64,000 nucleotides of DNA from Meconema thalassinum (taxonomy: Eukaryota > Arthropoda > Insecta > Orthoptera > Tettigoniidae): the NCBI GenBank assembly GCA_946902985.2, contig OX336397.1, forward strand, positions 151,707,890 to 151,771,889. The letters are read 5' to 3'. Of this stretch, positions 21,818 through 35,250 are shown piece by piece (within the stretch, counting starts at the first letter, position 1; each line of letters begins with the position of its first letter). Both the position numbers and the translations under genes were made by a program. The notes beneath the pieces were generated by a model that saw nothing but the letters and a program-made list of their open reading frames with translations, was not told where the DNA came from and made no database searches.

Positions 21818-24800
21818 TGCCCCCGTAATTGAATTATATAGAGACCACGGTGGCTATTTTGGAAATTATAGCGAAAGTTATGGCTGTCATAGTTATGACG
21901 TGGGTAGTCATGACGTAAGCACGGATGACGCAGACGCTATGCCAGCAGGCTACTTGAGCTGAGATTCTCAGTGACGTCAGCATTTATTCGAGAAGGATCC
22001 GAGATGAACGACGCAGTCGCAGGAAACGTGGAATTCTGCTGAGGAAGAAATTATGCTATTGGAGGGGAGACTCAAACCAATGAACGATAGTCTGAAGGAA
22101 GACGGAGATTGCTAAAACTATGGTATTTTTATTACTTTTTGGAATGCAGAATTGTGGAAATCCATTTGCAGTAGAGGCATTGTTCTGGAATTTTGGTGAA
22201 ATTTATTTTCAGTTTTTGAATTATGAAAATCCGTCATGTATTGACGAAGTTGGAACTTCTAGCGATGACGCAGTAACACGCGATGGAAGGGATAGATACG
22301 CCCCTCATGAAGTTCATAAAAGGCCTTGCGCAGAAGAGAGGAGCCTCATTCTCAGATTATCAATCGTCTGATATTCAATCGTCAGATCTCAAATAGTCAT
22401 TTCAGTGAAACGTCGAGTGAGTTTAGTAGTGAAAAAGTCGTCTTTGTAACGCGTGGCGAAGCCACTGCATAAAACGAGAATCGAACTTACAAGCAGTGCA
22501 GGTTTACTGTGAAGTAAATCTAGTTGAAGTTGAAACGACCCTTATAACGCTTCTACAAGATTAGCTGTGAACAGTTAGCGGTCGCCTATAAGCTAATTCT
22601 CTTGTGCATTGCTACAGTAAGGACTGTAGAAAAGCTGAACAATTTCGAGGAAGTATTTTGGAAGTTATTGACAATTTTAGACGACTTACAAAAGTGATTT
22701 TCTCGCCACAGGAGAAACACTTTGTATAGCCAGACTCTACGCTACGGCTGACAGGGCTAGTGAAATAGGGAGACTTCAGATTGCTTTTGTGACACAACAC
22801 TACAGTATTATGGAGCAGTCTAATATGGCAGTTTGTTCTTCTAATAATATTACCGAAGAGAAAATGGAAGGCTAAAGGACTTAATGCAATTGGGACATAT
22901 TTCAACGGAGTAAGATAGCAGCATGGAACTTCGCTAATTGCTATTCCATACAAGCGAACATGTGGTAAATAACCATCTACACCCATGTTTCGTGATTAAA
23001 GGCTGAATACTATCAAACAGCAATAGAAATGATTTCATACTTTCTGAATATGAATATTTCTTCGGAAATTTATACAAAAACTTCATGGCGATTTTCAACT
23101 GGAACTTCAGGGATTTTTCAAGAGAGGTCAGGGTTGTCCCGACTCACAAAGAAGATTATTGCCGGAAGGATGTCGTTCGTCTTCGTGAAGCAGTTCGATT
23201 CTCCGATGGTGCTGTTTCTGGTTTCGAGGATGGAGCTCAGCTTTAACTTGGTGAAATGGATCCATCAACAGTCTTCTTTGGGGAATTGTCCTCTGGAACG
23301 TCAATCGGCAGATAAGGTAGTCGTGAACGTTTATTGTATTTGAGTTTCTTAGCAATATTTGAGCAACCATTTTTCCCATATTTTTGTCCTCATGTATTTT
23401 TGCCCGATATTCTTGTTTGAGATTCCTATTCTCAGTACACCTTGATGAGTTATGCCTTTTTCGACGTTTTTATTAAGACATTGTTATGTCATGGGCATAG
23501 TTAAATGATTTTGAATCAGTTGAGACTGATATTAAGATTTTTCAGTAATTTGCTTATTTTTGTAGTCACGATTTGACTGTAAGTTAATGATTTTTATGGC
23601 AGATTTAAATTCAGACAGCGTGTCACTTTATTAAAGTAATTCTACCCCAGTTTAATTACTTTGACCAATTTTCTGTCATCATCAAGAAGGAAGAACATTT
23701 AAATGATTTTAGAGCGTTAAAATCCAGTACGTTGTCGACGATCTTGGAAATACTAGTCGTTATTTGAATTGATTGCAACACAGACATTTATCGTCAGTCA
23801 TGAACGACCATTGCATCACAGGCAATTTTGTGAAAGATGAACATTAATTATGAATTATTGAATGCATTAAATTCGTGAAACTTGTGTTAGGTTTTTTCTC
23901 ATATAGAGATTTATATAATGATGTTTGCATTCCCCAGTCTAATTGGATTCTATTCGACTATTTTGCAGTTAGTCGCACTTTGTTTGATGATAGTATTTTT
24001 ATACTACAATTCTTTGAAGATGTTAATCTTAAATTTTGATAGACCAGACAGGCGTATATAAGCGTATTCACTATTAAATTTGTTTGTGATTGGCAAATTT
24101 TTATTTCATTTCGATTCATGAATGAAATCCACGAAGTTTAAATGACAACAGTTTTGAAACAATTATTGATATATGAATTTTTAAGTGGAACTATGAATGT
24201 ATAATCGATAGTGCAGCGGACATGTTGAAAGTCGCTGATGTATAATGCCCTTAAATAAATGAAGGAGATTCCCACAGTAATTAATAATGATAAAGATTGT
24301 GTTAGGGGAGGTTTTTGTAAATGCTGTGGAAGATTTTAATGCCATATAGTTTAATATATGATGAATTTTGGGCTATTTTGAATGCAGTTTGTGCATTATT
24401 TTGTAAGCGAAGTATTTTCCGCTAGAGTGTATGGTCATAGTTCGTTGAAAATTAATCAAGTGAATTTACTGTTATAATTAACAAGAGTTTTGAAAGAATT
24501 TGAGATAAGATTTTGAATGAAGATTACCGTCACAAATAATTTAAATTATTACAACCTTTATTAAACCAGATTGTGACATGTACATGTATAACTAACCTTC
24601 ATTGGTCGATTATATTAAACACGATTATGAATTTACCAACCGGATAAAACATGTGGTTCAATGTATTTCTTAAATTAATAATTTAAATAATTTAAATGTT
24701 GATATTGTAAATAATAAATGTAAATATCTTTGACAATAATGTGGAACGAAAGTAATGTTAAAGGCGTGTTTAAAATTTTGGTAATTATCTTCGACAATAT

Positions 24801-25721
24801 TATAAACAATTTCTTATTGTTATAAATAATTTATGTGATTTTGTTATAAACATTTAAGAGTGTGTTTTATACTCTAAACTATGCTTCTTAAACATTTGGA
24901 TGATAACTTAACAAGTTTAAGGATAGTTAAAATAATCCAGTGGGATGTGAGTTAAGCATTTGAAAGATTTGCGTCAATATGTATGAGTTGTCTTGTAGAC
25001 ATTTAAAGCTTTAAAAGGAGCTGAATTCTTACGCAAGTGTGGTGTGACGAGTGAGCCCCATTTGACAGGTGTGAGCCAGGTTAAAGAGTAGACCAGCCGG
25101 CCAGACATCTGGTTATCAGCGAGTGAGGTCGTCCACACTCTGGTCTTGCGACTATAAATACAATTCTCATGTTTATTAAAAGGAAACCAAGTGCTCTATA
25201 TATGTCTCGTCCTCACTTCCTCATCCAATCCAAATGTGTTTTAAAATGTTACGTTATTTTGAGCTCATGGGAGCTAACATATTGTTTGATAAATTTACAA
25301 GTCCTTTAGGAGGACGTAGTCAGATTGACATAGGCTACTGATAGCCACGTTTATTTTGTTGAGTTGTGAAAATCATACTCTTTATTTGAAAATAAAGCTT
25401 TTGTACAGTTCAAAGTTCTCGTCTTCGGTCTGGTTCATTTTTAAATGTCATGGTGAAGGTTATTGTGAGAGCATACTTTAATGATCCTGTTGTCAACCCA
25501 ATCCCCGAGTTATTTATAAGAGGTAAGTAAAAGTAAGTATGAAACCCCGTTGATTTTGGTGTGTTCCACAATAATTTTTCTTGGTAACTTCTGTGTTCAA
25601 ACCTCGGTAGTATCTGTCAGTGCCATTTTCATTGATGTAGCTGAGCTGGTGCGATTGATTGTTGGCAATCCGATTGAGGGGGCGGATATCTGACAGCCTA
25701 CTATCCGGGTAAACGGGGACA
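21818..25721 (+). mobile_element. Solo LTR (3904 bp) of the giant-LTR retrotransposon family
   Basis: Starts TGCCCCCGTAATTG and ends AACGGGGACA, the same ends as the LTR at 5114-9003 but in the opposite orientation. It is flanked by a perfect 4-bp duplication, GTAC (21814-21817 and 25722-25725). No Gag and no second LTR remain, so it arose by LTR-LTR recombination. It is clearly more diverged from the 5114-9003 copy than the two LTRs of that element are from each other. It splits exon 2 of the THAP transposase. Open frames inside it (for example 22612-22986 minus, 23029-23343 plus) show no recognised domain. Confidence 0.92.
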
Positions 25722-26783
25722 GTACCAAGTATCTTTCCTGAATGTTACAGAGGAAAGTCAACAGGAACAGGCTCTCTCAGCAGATTTATAAGATTGAAGA
25801 AGAGAAGTGTAAATAGAAATTTAGTCATTTCAACACCTGATATATCACATCTACAAACTAGTGAGCCTGTTCTAGTGTCCATGAAAGCTGATGCCCAAAC
25901 TCAGACAAACAAACATTGTGATGTAGAAAGCAATTTTGAATTCAGTTGTGTTTTGGATGGAAACAGTGTCAGCACACAACCAATATATCAGCCCTTCACA
26001 CATGCTAAACCTAGACATGTTAGTAAATTGTCTGGGCCTGACTTCCCATATGAAGAAAGAAGATTTTTTGGTTGTAGTTCAGTTTCTGATGAATCACAAT
26101 TAAATATTCGGGCTGGTGTCAACAAAGAAATTTTTAATATAATTTTAAACTTGCTGCCAGACACTAATACATGCAAAATTAGTAAAGAAAATAGACTCTT
26201 GGTATTCTTAATGAAAATGAAGTTAGCCTTACCATTTGCTGCCCTTGCTGTTATTTTCAATATTCACCGTAGTAATATTTCTAGGATATTTCAATCTGTT
26301 TTACCTGTACTGGCACAAGCAACAAAAAAGTGGATTTTCTGGCCTAGCAAGGATACTGTTAATGCTACATTGCCTTCTGTTTTCAAAGATAACCATCCAA
26401 ATTGTAGAGCTATTATAGACTGCACTGAAATTAAAACAGAACAACCTCCTGAGATCAGCCAGCGTGGGTATGTACTCTATAAGTCTTCATATACTGCTAA
26501 GGTCCTTAGTGCAATTGCACCTTGTGGTATGATGACATTTGTTTCCAAATGTTATGGTGGTCGAGCTAGTGACAGTTTTATCATAAATGACTGTGGAATT
26601 TTGAAATTGATAGAATCAGGAGATCAAATAATTGCTGATAAAGGTTTCCCTGGTATAAAAACTATATTGGAGGACAGCAATGCAATTTTAGTAATGCCAC
26701 CCTTCATGCATGAAGGTCATTTGACACCTGAAGAAGTTGATGACACTTACAATATTGCTAGTGTGCGAATTCATGTTGAATGG
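25722..26783 (+). pseudogene. THAP transposase, DDE_4-type catalytic domain (middle piece)
   Basis: After one copy of the GTAC duplication the frame continues directly from exon 2. It carries a helix-turn-helix block (LALPFAALAVIFNIHRSNIS) and the catalytic acidic residues of a DDE_Tnp_4 (Harbinger/ISL2EU-like) transposase: IIDCTEI near 26412, GGRASDSF near 26560, IIADKGF near 26630 and the Glu of RIHVE at 26778-26780. The enzyme would cut and rejoin element ends in the nucleus. A BEL/Pao element is inserted one codon after the catalytic Glu, at 26784. No stop or shift occurs in this piece. Confidence 0.88.
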
Positions 26784-29664
26784 TGGGTAGATTATAGGCT
26801 AGGGAATAACCCACCCACCAAGGGAAGATGATTAAGAAAAGGAAATGGGTTTCGGACTGAAGAAAAAGGATAGAAAAATAGGAGGAGAGCCCCACAAAAT
26901 TAATAAGCTTCACTTTAAACACACTTAAAGGCGATTGCCACAGAAACTTAACCTCCTGATATCTAAAATAGGTACGAGCTTGGTCGAGGCCAACGGGAAC
27001 CGCAGCTGGGACTTGGGCGATTTGCAAGAGAGAGGCTTTAGTAGGTTTCCTCCCAAGCATGTATAAAAGTATTATGTGGAAGGGTAATGATCCGGCAAGA
27101 CCGAGAGCAAACGATTTATTGTATGTCTTCTCAAAGAAATTAGTTTTTTCGAAATGATTCGAAGAATGCCAATAGTTAATCAAGCTTGGTATTTTCAATT
27201 TTTTGAAGTTATAGAATTCCTGAAAAGAGCGACCAAGTGCTTCAAGGAAGGGGAGTGACGAAAAAATTATAACTTGGAAAGTAATTTTGGTAAGTGACCC
27301 AATGGTTGCATTTGGAAATTGCTAAGCCCTTACTCAGCGAGAGGCCGGCTAAAAGCTTAGACAAAAAAAAAAGAAACACTTATCATTTGGGAAATTGACC
27401 ATAAGTTTTCGGAGAGGATCTCCACAAGCTGGTAGCTGGCGTAGCGAGCTTTACTTGCCTTACTGGCCAATTAGAATTAGCTATTAAAGCTAAGAGAAGC
27501 TTTGACAAGATTACCACTAAGAGTTTTTGCTCAAATGCAACGAGTGGTGAAATCCCTATCAATAGATTTAAGGGCATCGAGTAGGGAGAGCCAAGGAGTA
27601 CAGGACCTTGCTTAACTGTTGTATTGGAAAAGTGAGTCTCCAAAAACAAATATTTAATTTATTTAACAATTCAAAGAAGCGTAACTTTAACAAATAAATA
27701 TGTTCTATGTAGTTAACAATTTGGGGTCGCAGACCTCCAACAACGTTCAGAAATTGCTCCAGGCAAATGACAATTTTTAAGGTTTTTAAACCTTGTATTA
27801 AAATCTTGGTAAGATTTAATAAAATAGGCAAAATGGAATAATTAAAGTTTTAACATTTACAGGAGTACAAGCAGTGTACTATAAGAAACCTCGGAAAGAA
27901 CATTCTAACGAGAATAACAACCTCGAAGATAACAAAATAGAAAACTTAAAGAAAAAAAAAAGGAAGTTCCTACAACTTCTTATATTTAAACAGAATTACT
28001 TTATGAGAATTATACAAAGAGAGCAGGTCACTTACTGTGAACCTGAAAAGTTTATCAGAAGGAAGGTTCTAGACATCCTATACTTTAAATAGGACTCGCA
28101 AGTTAAATGAGGCAGTTTTCATTTAGCGAGACCAAAAAATAACTCACTCAAGAGTTGAGAGAATTGTTTTCCCTGCTTTTGAAGGGAGGAACAATGGAAG
28201 TTTGAAACGTGTGCTAGACACGTAATTATACAGAGATACTTAATGATAAACCAACAAAAATGGAAGGGCACTTCTTGGAATGACACCTTATTGGAACAGA
28301 CCTAGATTAAAAGTTTATTGCAGATTGTTAGTAAGAGGTTTAGGAAAGAGAAATGGGAATTAAGGAAAATGTTCATGGCCTTATTTGAATATAAGCGGAC
28401 GATCGCGACGCGGTAGAAAAGTTGAGCAAGCACTGGTTTTCACTATAGTTCATTGAAATATATGAAAAGTTCACTGTGGAGACACAAAGTTTATGGAAAA
28501 GAAAGTTATTGCAATTATGAAAATAACTGGTTTCACTAGATAAGTGAGAGTCTATTTCTTGAGAAAGTTGTAAATTACAATTAAATACGCTATAGAAAAT
28601 TCCCGCGGTGGCCGAAACTTCACTATGTAGTAATTTAGAAGTAAGATAATTCAATTTTAAATAGAATTCTCACAGGTACGTGAGAAATACATGACGGCAG
28701 GACTTGTAGATTGAGTACAGAATCTGGAAGGTTCCAGAACAATCTTAGCAGTAAAATGGGGCTAATGTAAATCCAGCGGAGGAACTAGCTTGTTGAATTA
28801 TAGACAGCGGGTAATTAGATAATATCCCACGTAGTGAGAGGATTTCTCATTTGAATAGCTTAATAAAAGCTCTTTATGGTAAAGTCGGCTTATACAAGCG
28901 AAAGCTCAACATGGCAAATCCCACGAAGAATGATTATTGCCCCAAAATAAATACTTTCACACTGTCTATAAAAGTATCATTAAAAAAACGTGGAAGTTAA
29001 AACCATGAAGATGAGGTTAAAACTTGAAGAAGGTACTTATCTTTGTTGCATGTCGAAGTGAAGTTCCTCACTGATGCCTAGAGTTCCAACATGGCGTGGA
29101 ATTTTAAAAAAATGCCTCGTTAGGTCAGGAGGCTAGCTCTGGTTGAGCCTTAACTGATTGCTTCAACTGCCGACTAAGAAGTGAGACTTGCTCAACGAAG
29201 CACGGAAGGTCCTAGGAAGGGGAGAGAGTGGGGGTAGGAAACAAAAGGTATACATATCAGCATAACCAACTTATCAAAAATAAATTTTCTTCTTGATGGA
29301 TGGTCTTCTAAGAATTGATAGTAGGCGATATTAGCGCAGCATGGTGGGTGAAACAGTAGACGTAGTCCTCTTGCTCAAGGAGAAAATAGCTGGCGATAGT
29401 AACAAGATCTGATGGCCAGATGGATATGTAAGTCCTCTTGCACGATGAGGAATTGAGTAGCTTCAGAGGTTCGCTACTAGATGACGCTAGGTGGGTCACA
29501 GAAGTTATATATCTGAAACATACTTATGAAGACGTAAGAGATTTGCCCATCAAGGAGAAAACAGAAGATCACTGTTGGTGTTTGGCAAAGAGGAAGGAAG
29601 AAATGAACATGCAAGGAGCAGTAGACATTATATCTCAGGTACCGTGTATTCAAAGAATACACCA
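26784..29664 (-). mobile_element. 3' LTR of a BEL/Pao retrotransposon
   Basis: A 2881-bp repeat nearly identical (about twenty differences by eye) to 35251-38130. On the plus strand it runs TGGGTAG...ATACACCA, so it has TG...CA ends. The whole element is flanked by the 5-bp duplication AATGG (26779-26783 and 38131-38135). Short open frames inside the LTRs show no recognised domain. Low LTR divergence indicates a fairly recent insertion, younger than the solo LTR upstream. Confidence 0.93.
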
Positions 29665-29703
29665 TACTGGGGGGGGTAACACCAACAGAGAGCAAATAAG
29701 CAG

Positions 29704-32700
29704 TTACACATTTAATGGCAGCGGAGCGATCAAAGACAGTGGTCTTGTGATTGGTCCATTAGTGGTCAAGATTCTGGCCACCCTGACTCTCCCATCTCTC
29801 CCAGGATAACACTCGGTCACCCTACCAGAAATCCATACTAGGGGGGGGTGAGACATCCCTAACCAAGACCAAGTCCCCCACCTTAATGTCGGGACTGGAA
29901 AGAAACCACTTCTGTCTCCGTTGTAAGGAAGTTAAATATTCCAAGTTCCACCTTTTCCAAAAAGAATTACGGAGGGCTTCAAGTTTCCGCCAAGCGATAG
30001 GTAGATTAGAATCCCTGTAAGAATTGGGAAGAGGAGGAGGAGCAGAAAGAGAAGTGCCTATAAGGAAATGACCAGGTGTAAGTGGAAGCAGGTCATCAGG
30101 GTCATTGGACAGCGGAGTTAAAGGTCGAGAATTAACAACACCTTCAATCAGAACAGACAGTGAATTGAATTCTTCGTAAGTCAGAATTCGATTACCTAAG
30201 ACTTTTTTTAAATGACGTTCAGTGAGCTTTACGCATGATTCCCACCTACCACCGTGATGAGGAGCGTAAGGAGGTATAAAGCGCCATTTGAAACCCTTTG
30301 AGTAGGAAAAATTAGAAATTTGTTCCATGGCAGGAGAGGAAGTAAGAGCTTTCTTCCACAGGGAAGCTGCGCCCTGAAAAGTGGAAGCGTTATCAGAGAA
30401 CATCTCTGAAGGCACACCACGCCTAGCAGTGAAGCGAGAGACAGCTGATAGAAAATAAGAAGTAGAAGCATTCGTTACTAGTTCCAAGTGGATTGCGCCT
30501 GTAACCATGCAAACAAAGAGAGAAACATAAAGCTTACCAAACAATTTGCGTTTAGCTTCAGGAGAATTTCGTTGATATTGAAACGGACCCATATAGTCCA
30601 CACCAGTTAAAGCAAATGGGCGTATAGGAGAAGAGCGAAAAGAGGGCAGATCGCTCATTAATTGAGTATTGATTTTAGGTTTCGCTTTAAAGCAAGGAAT
30701 GCACTTATGAATTACAGAAGAAACTTCATGAATTCCATTTATAATCCAGTACTTTTCCCTTAAAAGGCAAAGCAGAGTGCGTGTACCAACATGCAGATTA
30801 CGATAATGAAAGTCACGTATAATTAAAGAAGTAACGTGATGTTTGGAAGGCAAAATAACGGGATGCTTTTTGTCCTCAGAGAGTAAAGATTGCGAGAGCC
30901 TTCCACCTACCCTGAGTAACCCATGGTCATCAAGGAACGGGGCTAAAGCACGAAGACGGCTGGATTTGGGAAGATCTCTTTTAGAAGAAAGCAAAGACAA
31001 CTCAGAAGAAAAGGCTTCTTGCTGTGTCAGTTGTAAAACTTTAATGGTGGCGAGATTCAATTCATGATTGGTAAGGTGTGGCTTGGGGAGAAGAGGTTGG
31101 TCAACCACAAAATATTTCCATCTAAGGAGATAGGCGATAATTCGTATTAATTTATGAAAGGAAGAATAGCGTGACAACAAAGGATAAGAAGCATTAGAAA
31201 CCAGACACGAGGCAATAGACAGAGGTACTTTTGCGTCAGGCAAGTTGGAGTTTGTAGCTGGAGGTTTAGCAGGCCATGAAGAAGAGTCTTTGATTAACCA
31301 CGAGGGCCCATGCCAGTACAATTGGGAAGCTGCCAATTGAGAGGGTAAACAACCACGAGAGATAATGTCGGCTGGATTATCCGCACTGGGAACATGCCTC
31401 CATTGACATCCAGAAGAAAGAGTTTGAATTTTGGAAACCCTGTTTGCGACTAAAGTTTGCCAGTGAGAGGGGTTTTTAGCGATCCAAGAAAGGGTGATAA
31501 TGGAATCGCTCCAGAGATAGATTTGCGAGAATTCGACTTTCAATACTTCCCGTAATTTCTTGACAAGTTCCGCAGCCATGAGTGCAGCGCACAGTTCGAG
31601 CCTAGGCAAAGTGATAGTTTTAAGAGGAGCGACCTTCGATTTGGCGCAAACAAGGTTGGAAACTAGAGATCCATAGAATGAATCATGGTAAACTAAATAT
31701 GCACAGCAACCGTAAGCTTTTTCGGAACTGTCCGCGAACACATGGAGGAAAAAGAATGCATTAGAATGAGAGCTGATTAAATTCCTGGGAATTTCAATAA
31801 GGGAAAGATCCAGCAAATTGCTGCGAAACGAGAGCCAACGATTCAGAAAAGATAGAGGGACAGTGTCATCCCATTCACATTTAAGCGACCACAGCTCTTG
31901 CATGAAGAGTTTGGCTATAACGATAACTGGGGCAAGAAATTGAAGCGGATCAAAAATTTTTGCAATTCCAGAGAGGATTTGTCTTTTTGTATTAGGAAGC
32001 TCTTCTGCGAGCGTAACTTTATAGATAAGAGTGTCAGTGCTAGTGCACCAATGAACTCCTAAAGTTTTTATAGATTCGGAGTTTCCACAAATTTCGACAG
32101 AAGAGGGATCTACGTCTTCGATGGGAAATTGGGCGAGAAACTCAGGAGAGTTGGAGTTCCACTTATGAAGTGGGAAACCTCCATTCCTTAGTAATGCTTG
32201 AAGTTCTAAAGACACAAAAGAAGCTTCCTCCAAAGTAGAGAAGGACTGCAAGTAATCGTCAACATAGAATGACGTAGTTAGTGCTTCAGAGGCTTTGGGG
32301 TTAAATAAATGACCATCTTGTGAGGCTAGCAAGTGTAGGGATCGGATAGCAAGGAAAGCAGAGGGTTTTAAGCCATAAGTAACCGTTTTCAAGCGAAATA
32401 TCTTAATGGGCTTATTGATTTCATCACGCCACAAGATTCTTTGAAGATCTCGTTGTTCTGGTTGAATTAACACTTGACGGTACATCTGTTTTATATCGGC
32501 TATGACAGCTATGGGAAATAATCGAAAGTTTAAAAGTATAGCAGATAAATCTGATTGAATAGCAGGACCAGAATAAAGAGTGTCATTAAGGCTGTTGCCA
32601 TTAACGTCGGGTGATGAACCATTGAAAACAACTCGGATTTTATATTTTACAAGAGGGTTTTTCCACACAGGATGATGATTTAAATAAACCGTTTCGATTG

Positions 32701-34999
32701 GGGGGTGCAATTCATCATCGGATTTGTTAACAACCTCCATATGATCTAAGCTTTCATACTCATCCATGAACTCAGTGTACTGCTTTTTGACAAGGGGTTC
32801 CTTTTTGAATTTGCTCTCGATAGCAAAGAGGGCTTTTCGAGCTTTAGGCTGAGAGTTAATAAGTTTGGGGGGATTGTGTAATCTTGGCATTTGAACAATG
32901 AACCGGCCATCAGAAGAACGAGTGGTCGTGTTCAAAAAAAGTTGCTCACAGAATTCGTTTTCTGAAGAAGTTACATTAGGAGAATCAACATTTTCAAGCC
33001 TCCAAAACTGTTCCAGATCAGTATTGGAGAAGTAACATTGCGATGCAAGTTGGGGTGAATAATGGGGAAGTTGCCCTGTGACAATCCATCCAAAATTAGT
33101 GTCTCTAGCGACCACGTTTGAGGATAGCTTGCGAACCTGTTTCCGAAGGCAGTTCCAAAAGACATTGGCACTAAAGAGTATGTCAATGGGATTTTGTATG
33201 TTAAACGAAGGATCGGCTAACCTTAAATGCGAGGGAATGTTTAACCCTGAAATGTCAACCGAGTGACTAGGAGTGTCTTCTCCAATGCTATTGAGAATTA
33301 GACAATTAAGTTTAAAAAAGTTGTTTCTATGACAAATATCTCTTATGGTTAGTTTTGAAAATTGTAAAGCTTGCGATTTTGAGCTGTTGATGCCCGACAC
33401 ATTGATAGAAGTGGGGTTTACGGGTAGGCCTAGTTTTCTAATCAAGGAATTAGACACAAAATCATGAGTTGCAGCTGAATCTAGAAGGCCGCGTGCACGG
33501 ACCCAGTTGCCAAAGTTATCCTGAACTTCAATTTGAACAGTAGACAACAATACTTGAGCACTGCGAATGGACTTAGCATTTTGAATGTATGATGAAGCAT
33601 TAGAACTGTTAACACTATCATTTTTAGGAGAAGTGGATGCTGTTGATGACCTTGCCTGATCATGACGATGTAGCAAAGTATGATGAGCCTTTTCACAATG
33701 GTAACAAAGTCTTGTGGACTTACAATTAGAAGCAGAATGCGTGGGCGCTAGACAGTTGAAACAATGTTTATTTTGAGCAACTAGTTTTCGTCTGTCGTCG
33801 ACTGACATTTCTTTAAAGGATTTACATAAGTATAGGGCATGGGAATCTTTACAAAGTATGCACTTTACAGGTTCGTTTAAACTTTTGCGAGGTTCGCTTT
33901 GCGTATTTAAAACAATAGAGCTAGCAACACGACGTTCACTAGACCTAGTTGGGTAACCAGTAGTGTTTGATTTGAATTTGGATGAGCTGAACCCTGATTT
34001 TTGGGTATTAGACGCTGAGCGTTCGCTTTTGGGTTTGATGGACATTAATTCAAATTTGGAACTAGGAGATGAAGGTTCGCTCTGATTAGCTAGCGCGGTT
34101 AAAAGTTGGCATCTAGCGTTTATGAAGGTGACTAAATGCTCGTAAGTATAGTCGTCTTCTTTAGAAAGTTCGATTTCCCAAGCTTTGAGGGTAGCAACAT
34201 CAACTTTAGAAACCACTAAATGTATTAGGAAAGTATCCCAATAATTAGTGGGTTGATCTAATTGGGACAAAGCCTTTACGTGAAGCTGTGTAGTGTCAAC
34301 TAGAGTGCGCAGGCTAGTGACGTCATTATGCTGTGACGCAGGTGGATTGAATAGAGCCCTTATGTGTCGTTGAATGCGTAACCGTAAATTTCCATATCTA
34401 TCCTTTAATAAGTTAAAGGCAATGGAATAATTTTCGGCACGAAGAGGAAGTGCTTCGACCAACTGCAAAGCTTGACCTCGGAGGATAGATCTCAAATACT
34501 GAAACTTGTAAATGACTTGAATGCCTTCATTGTCGTGAACAAGGGAGCAAAATAATTCATAAAAAGAATCCCAAGCGGATTCATCTCCAGAAAAATGGGG
34601 CAAATCAATTTTCGGTAAAATTGGTTTGGGCTTGTGAGTACCCTCACGGAAAGAAGTTTGTGGTTCGTGAAGGGAACCAAGAACAGAAGCGTCCTTTTTC
34701 TGCTCCTCTTCGAGTTGGCGTATTATTTTGAAAGCAGAACCTATGCCTTCGTAATATTGGTTTTCTACTTCAACTCGATCTTCGGTTTGATTGAGCATGC
34801 AAGTTTCTATTTCAGTTTGGATGTTACAATAATTTTCGTAAGACCGTTCATAATCTCGTACGCGATGTTTTAACAAGTCTAATTGAGCTTCTGAGGGATC
34901 TAGCTCTTTTATGTACTTTCTGAAACGGGTAATTTGTCCTTTGTAGGATGCTCGTTTAGAAGTAAGTTTTTCATCTTTATCCTTCTCAGTAGGAGCCAT
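29704..34999 (-). CDS. gag-pol: BEL/Pao Gag-Pol polyprotein (one frameshift near the C-terminus)
   Basis: A single frame of 1725 codons (29822-34999). In order: coiled N-terminus; Gag core near residues 60-300 (PHFSGDESAWDSFYELF); two zinc knuckles near 383-433 (CILCKDSH, HCFNCL, LCYHC); aspartic protease near 505 (LLDSAATHDF, with DSA where most have DSG); reverse transcriptase with YVDD near 911; RNase H near 1135 (HVFADSS); integrase zinc finger near 1395-1450; and integrase DDE with Asp near 1468 (GVDYMGPF), Asp near 1535 (FSDNAST) and Glu near 1586 (GGRWES). The frame ends early at a run of eight C (plus-strand G at 29841-29848). The next frame continues with the expected C-terminal domain (GRVTECYPGRDG, then RVARIL) to a stop at 29704. 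The ATG at 34999 is 251 bp from the 5' LTR. Confidence 0.93.
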
Positions 35000-35250
35000 G
35001 TTATAAAAAATAGATTGAAATGTAACTCACGATACTGTGGAACCTTGGAAATGCTGTCAAGCTGGCAGCAGCGAATGGGTAGAAAGCACGGGACCCACCA
35101 AAGAAGACAGGAGTGGTCTCGTTCCCTTTCACAGGCTTTGCACGATGTAATTATAGCTGAAAAATTCAAAGTAAATATTAATAATTTGCAGAATATTGCC
35201 AAATAGAAAAACTGAAAAAAGGACTCTCCCGGGTTTCTGGTACCAATTTT
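35000..35250 (-). other. BEL/Pao leader with candidate primer-binding site
   Basis: The region between the 5' LTR (inner end 35251) and the Gag-Pol ATG. On the minus strand TGGTACCAGAAACCCGGG begins at 35245, five bases inside the LTR, and is the likely tRNA primer-binding site; I cannot name the tRNA. Confidence 0.6.

Noticed and set aside
22612..22986. 124-codon minus-strand frame in the solo LTR
   Set aside because: Antisense to the element and not conserved as a frame in the other LTR copies.
25794..26831. 345-codon frame taken as a complete host gene
   Set aside because: It is the middle of a transposase; its last 16 codons are read from the inserted BEL LTR and its first codon is not a real start.
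34909..35206. Open frames across the BEL leader
   Set aside because: They overlap the Gag start and primer-binding region and show no conservation signal.
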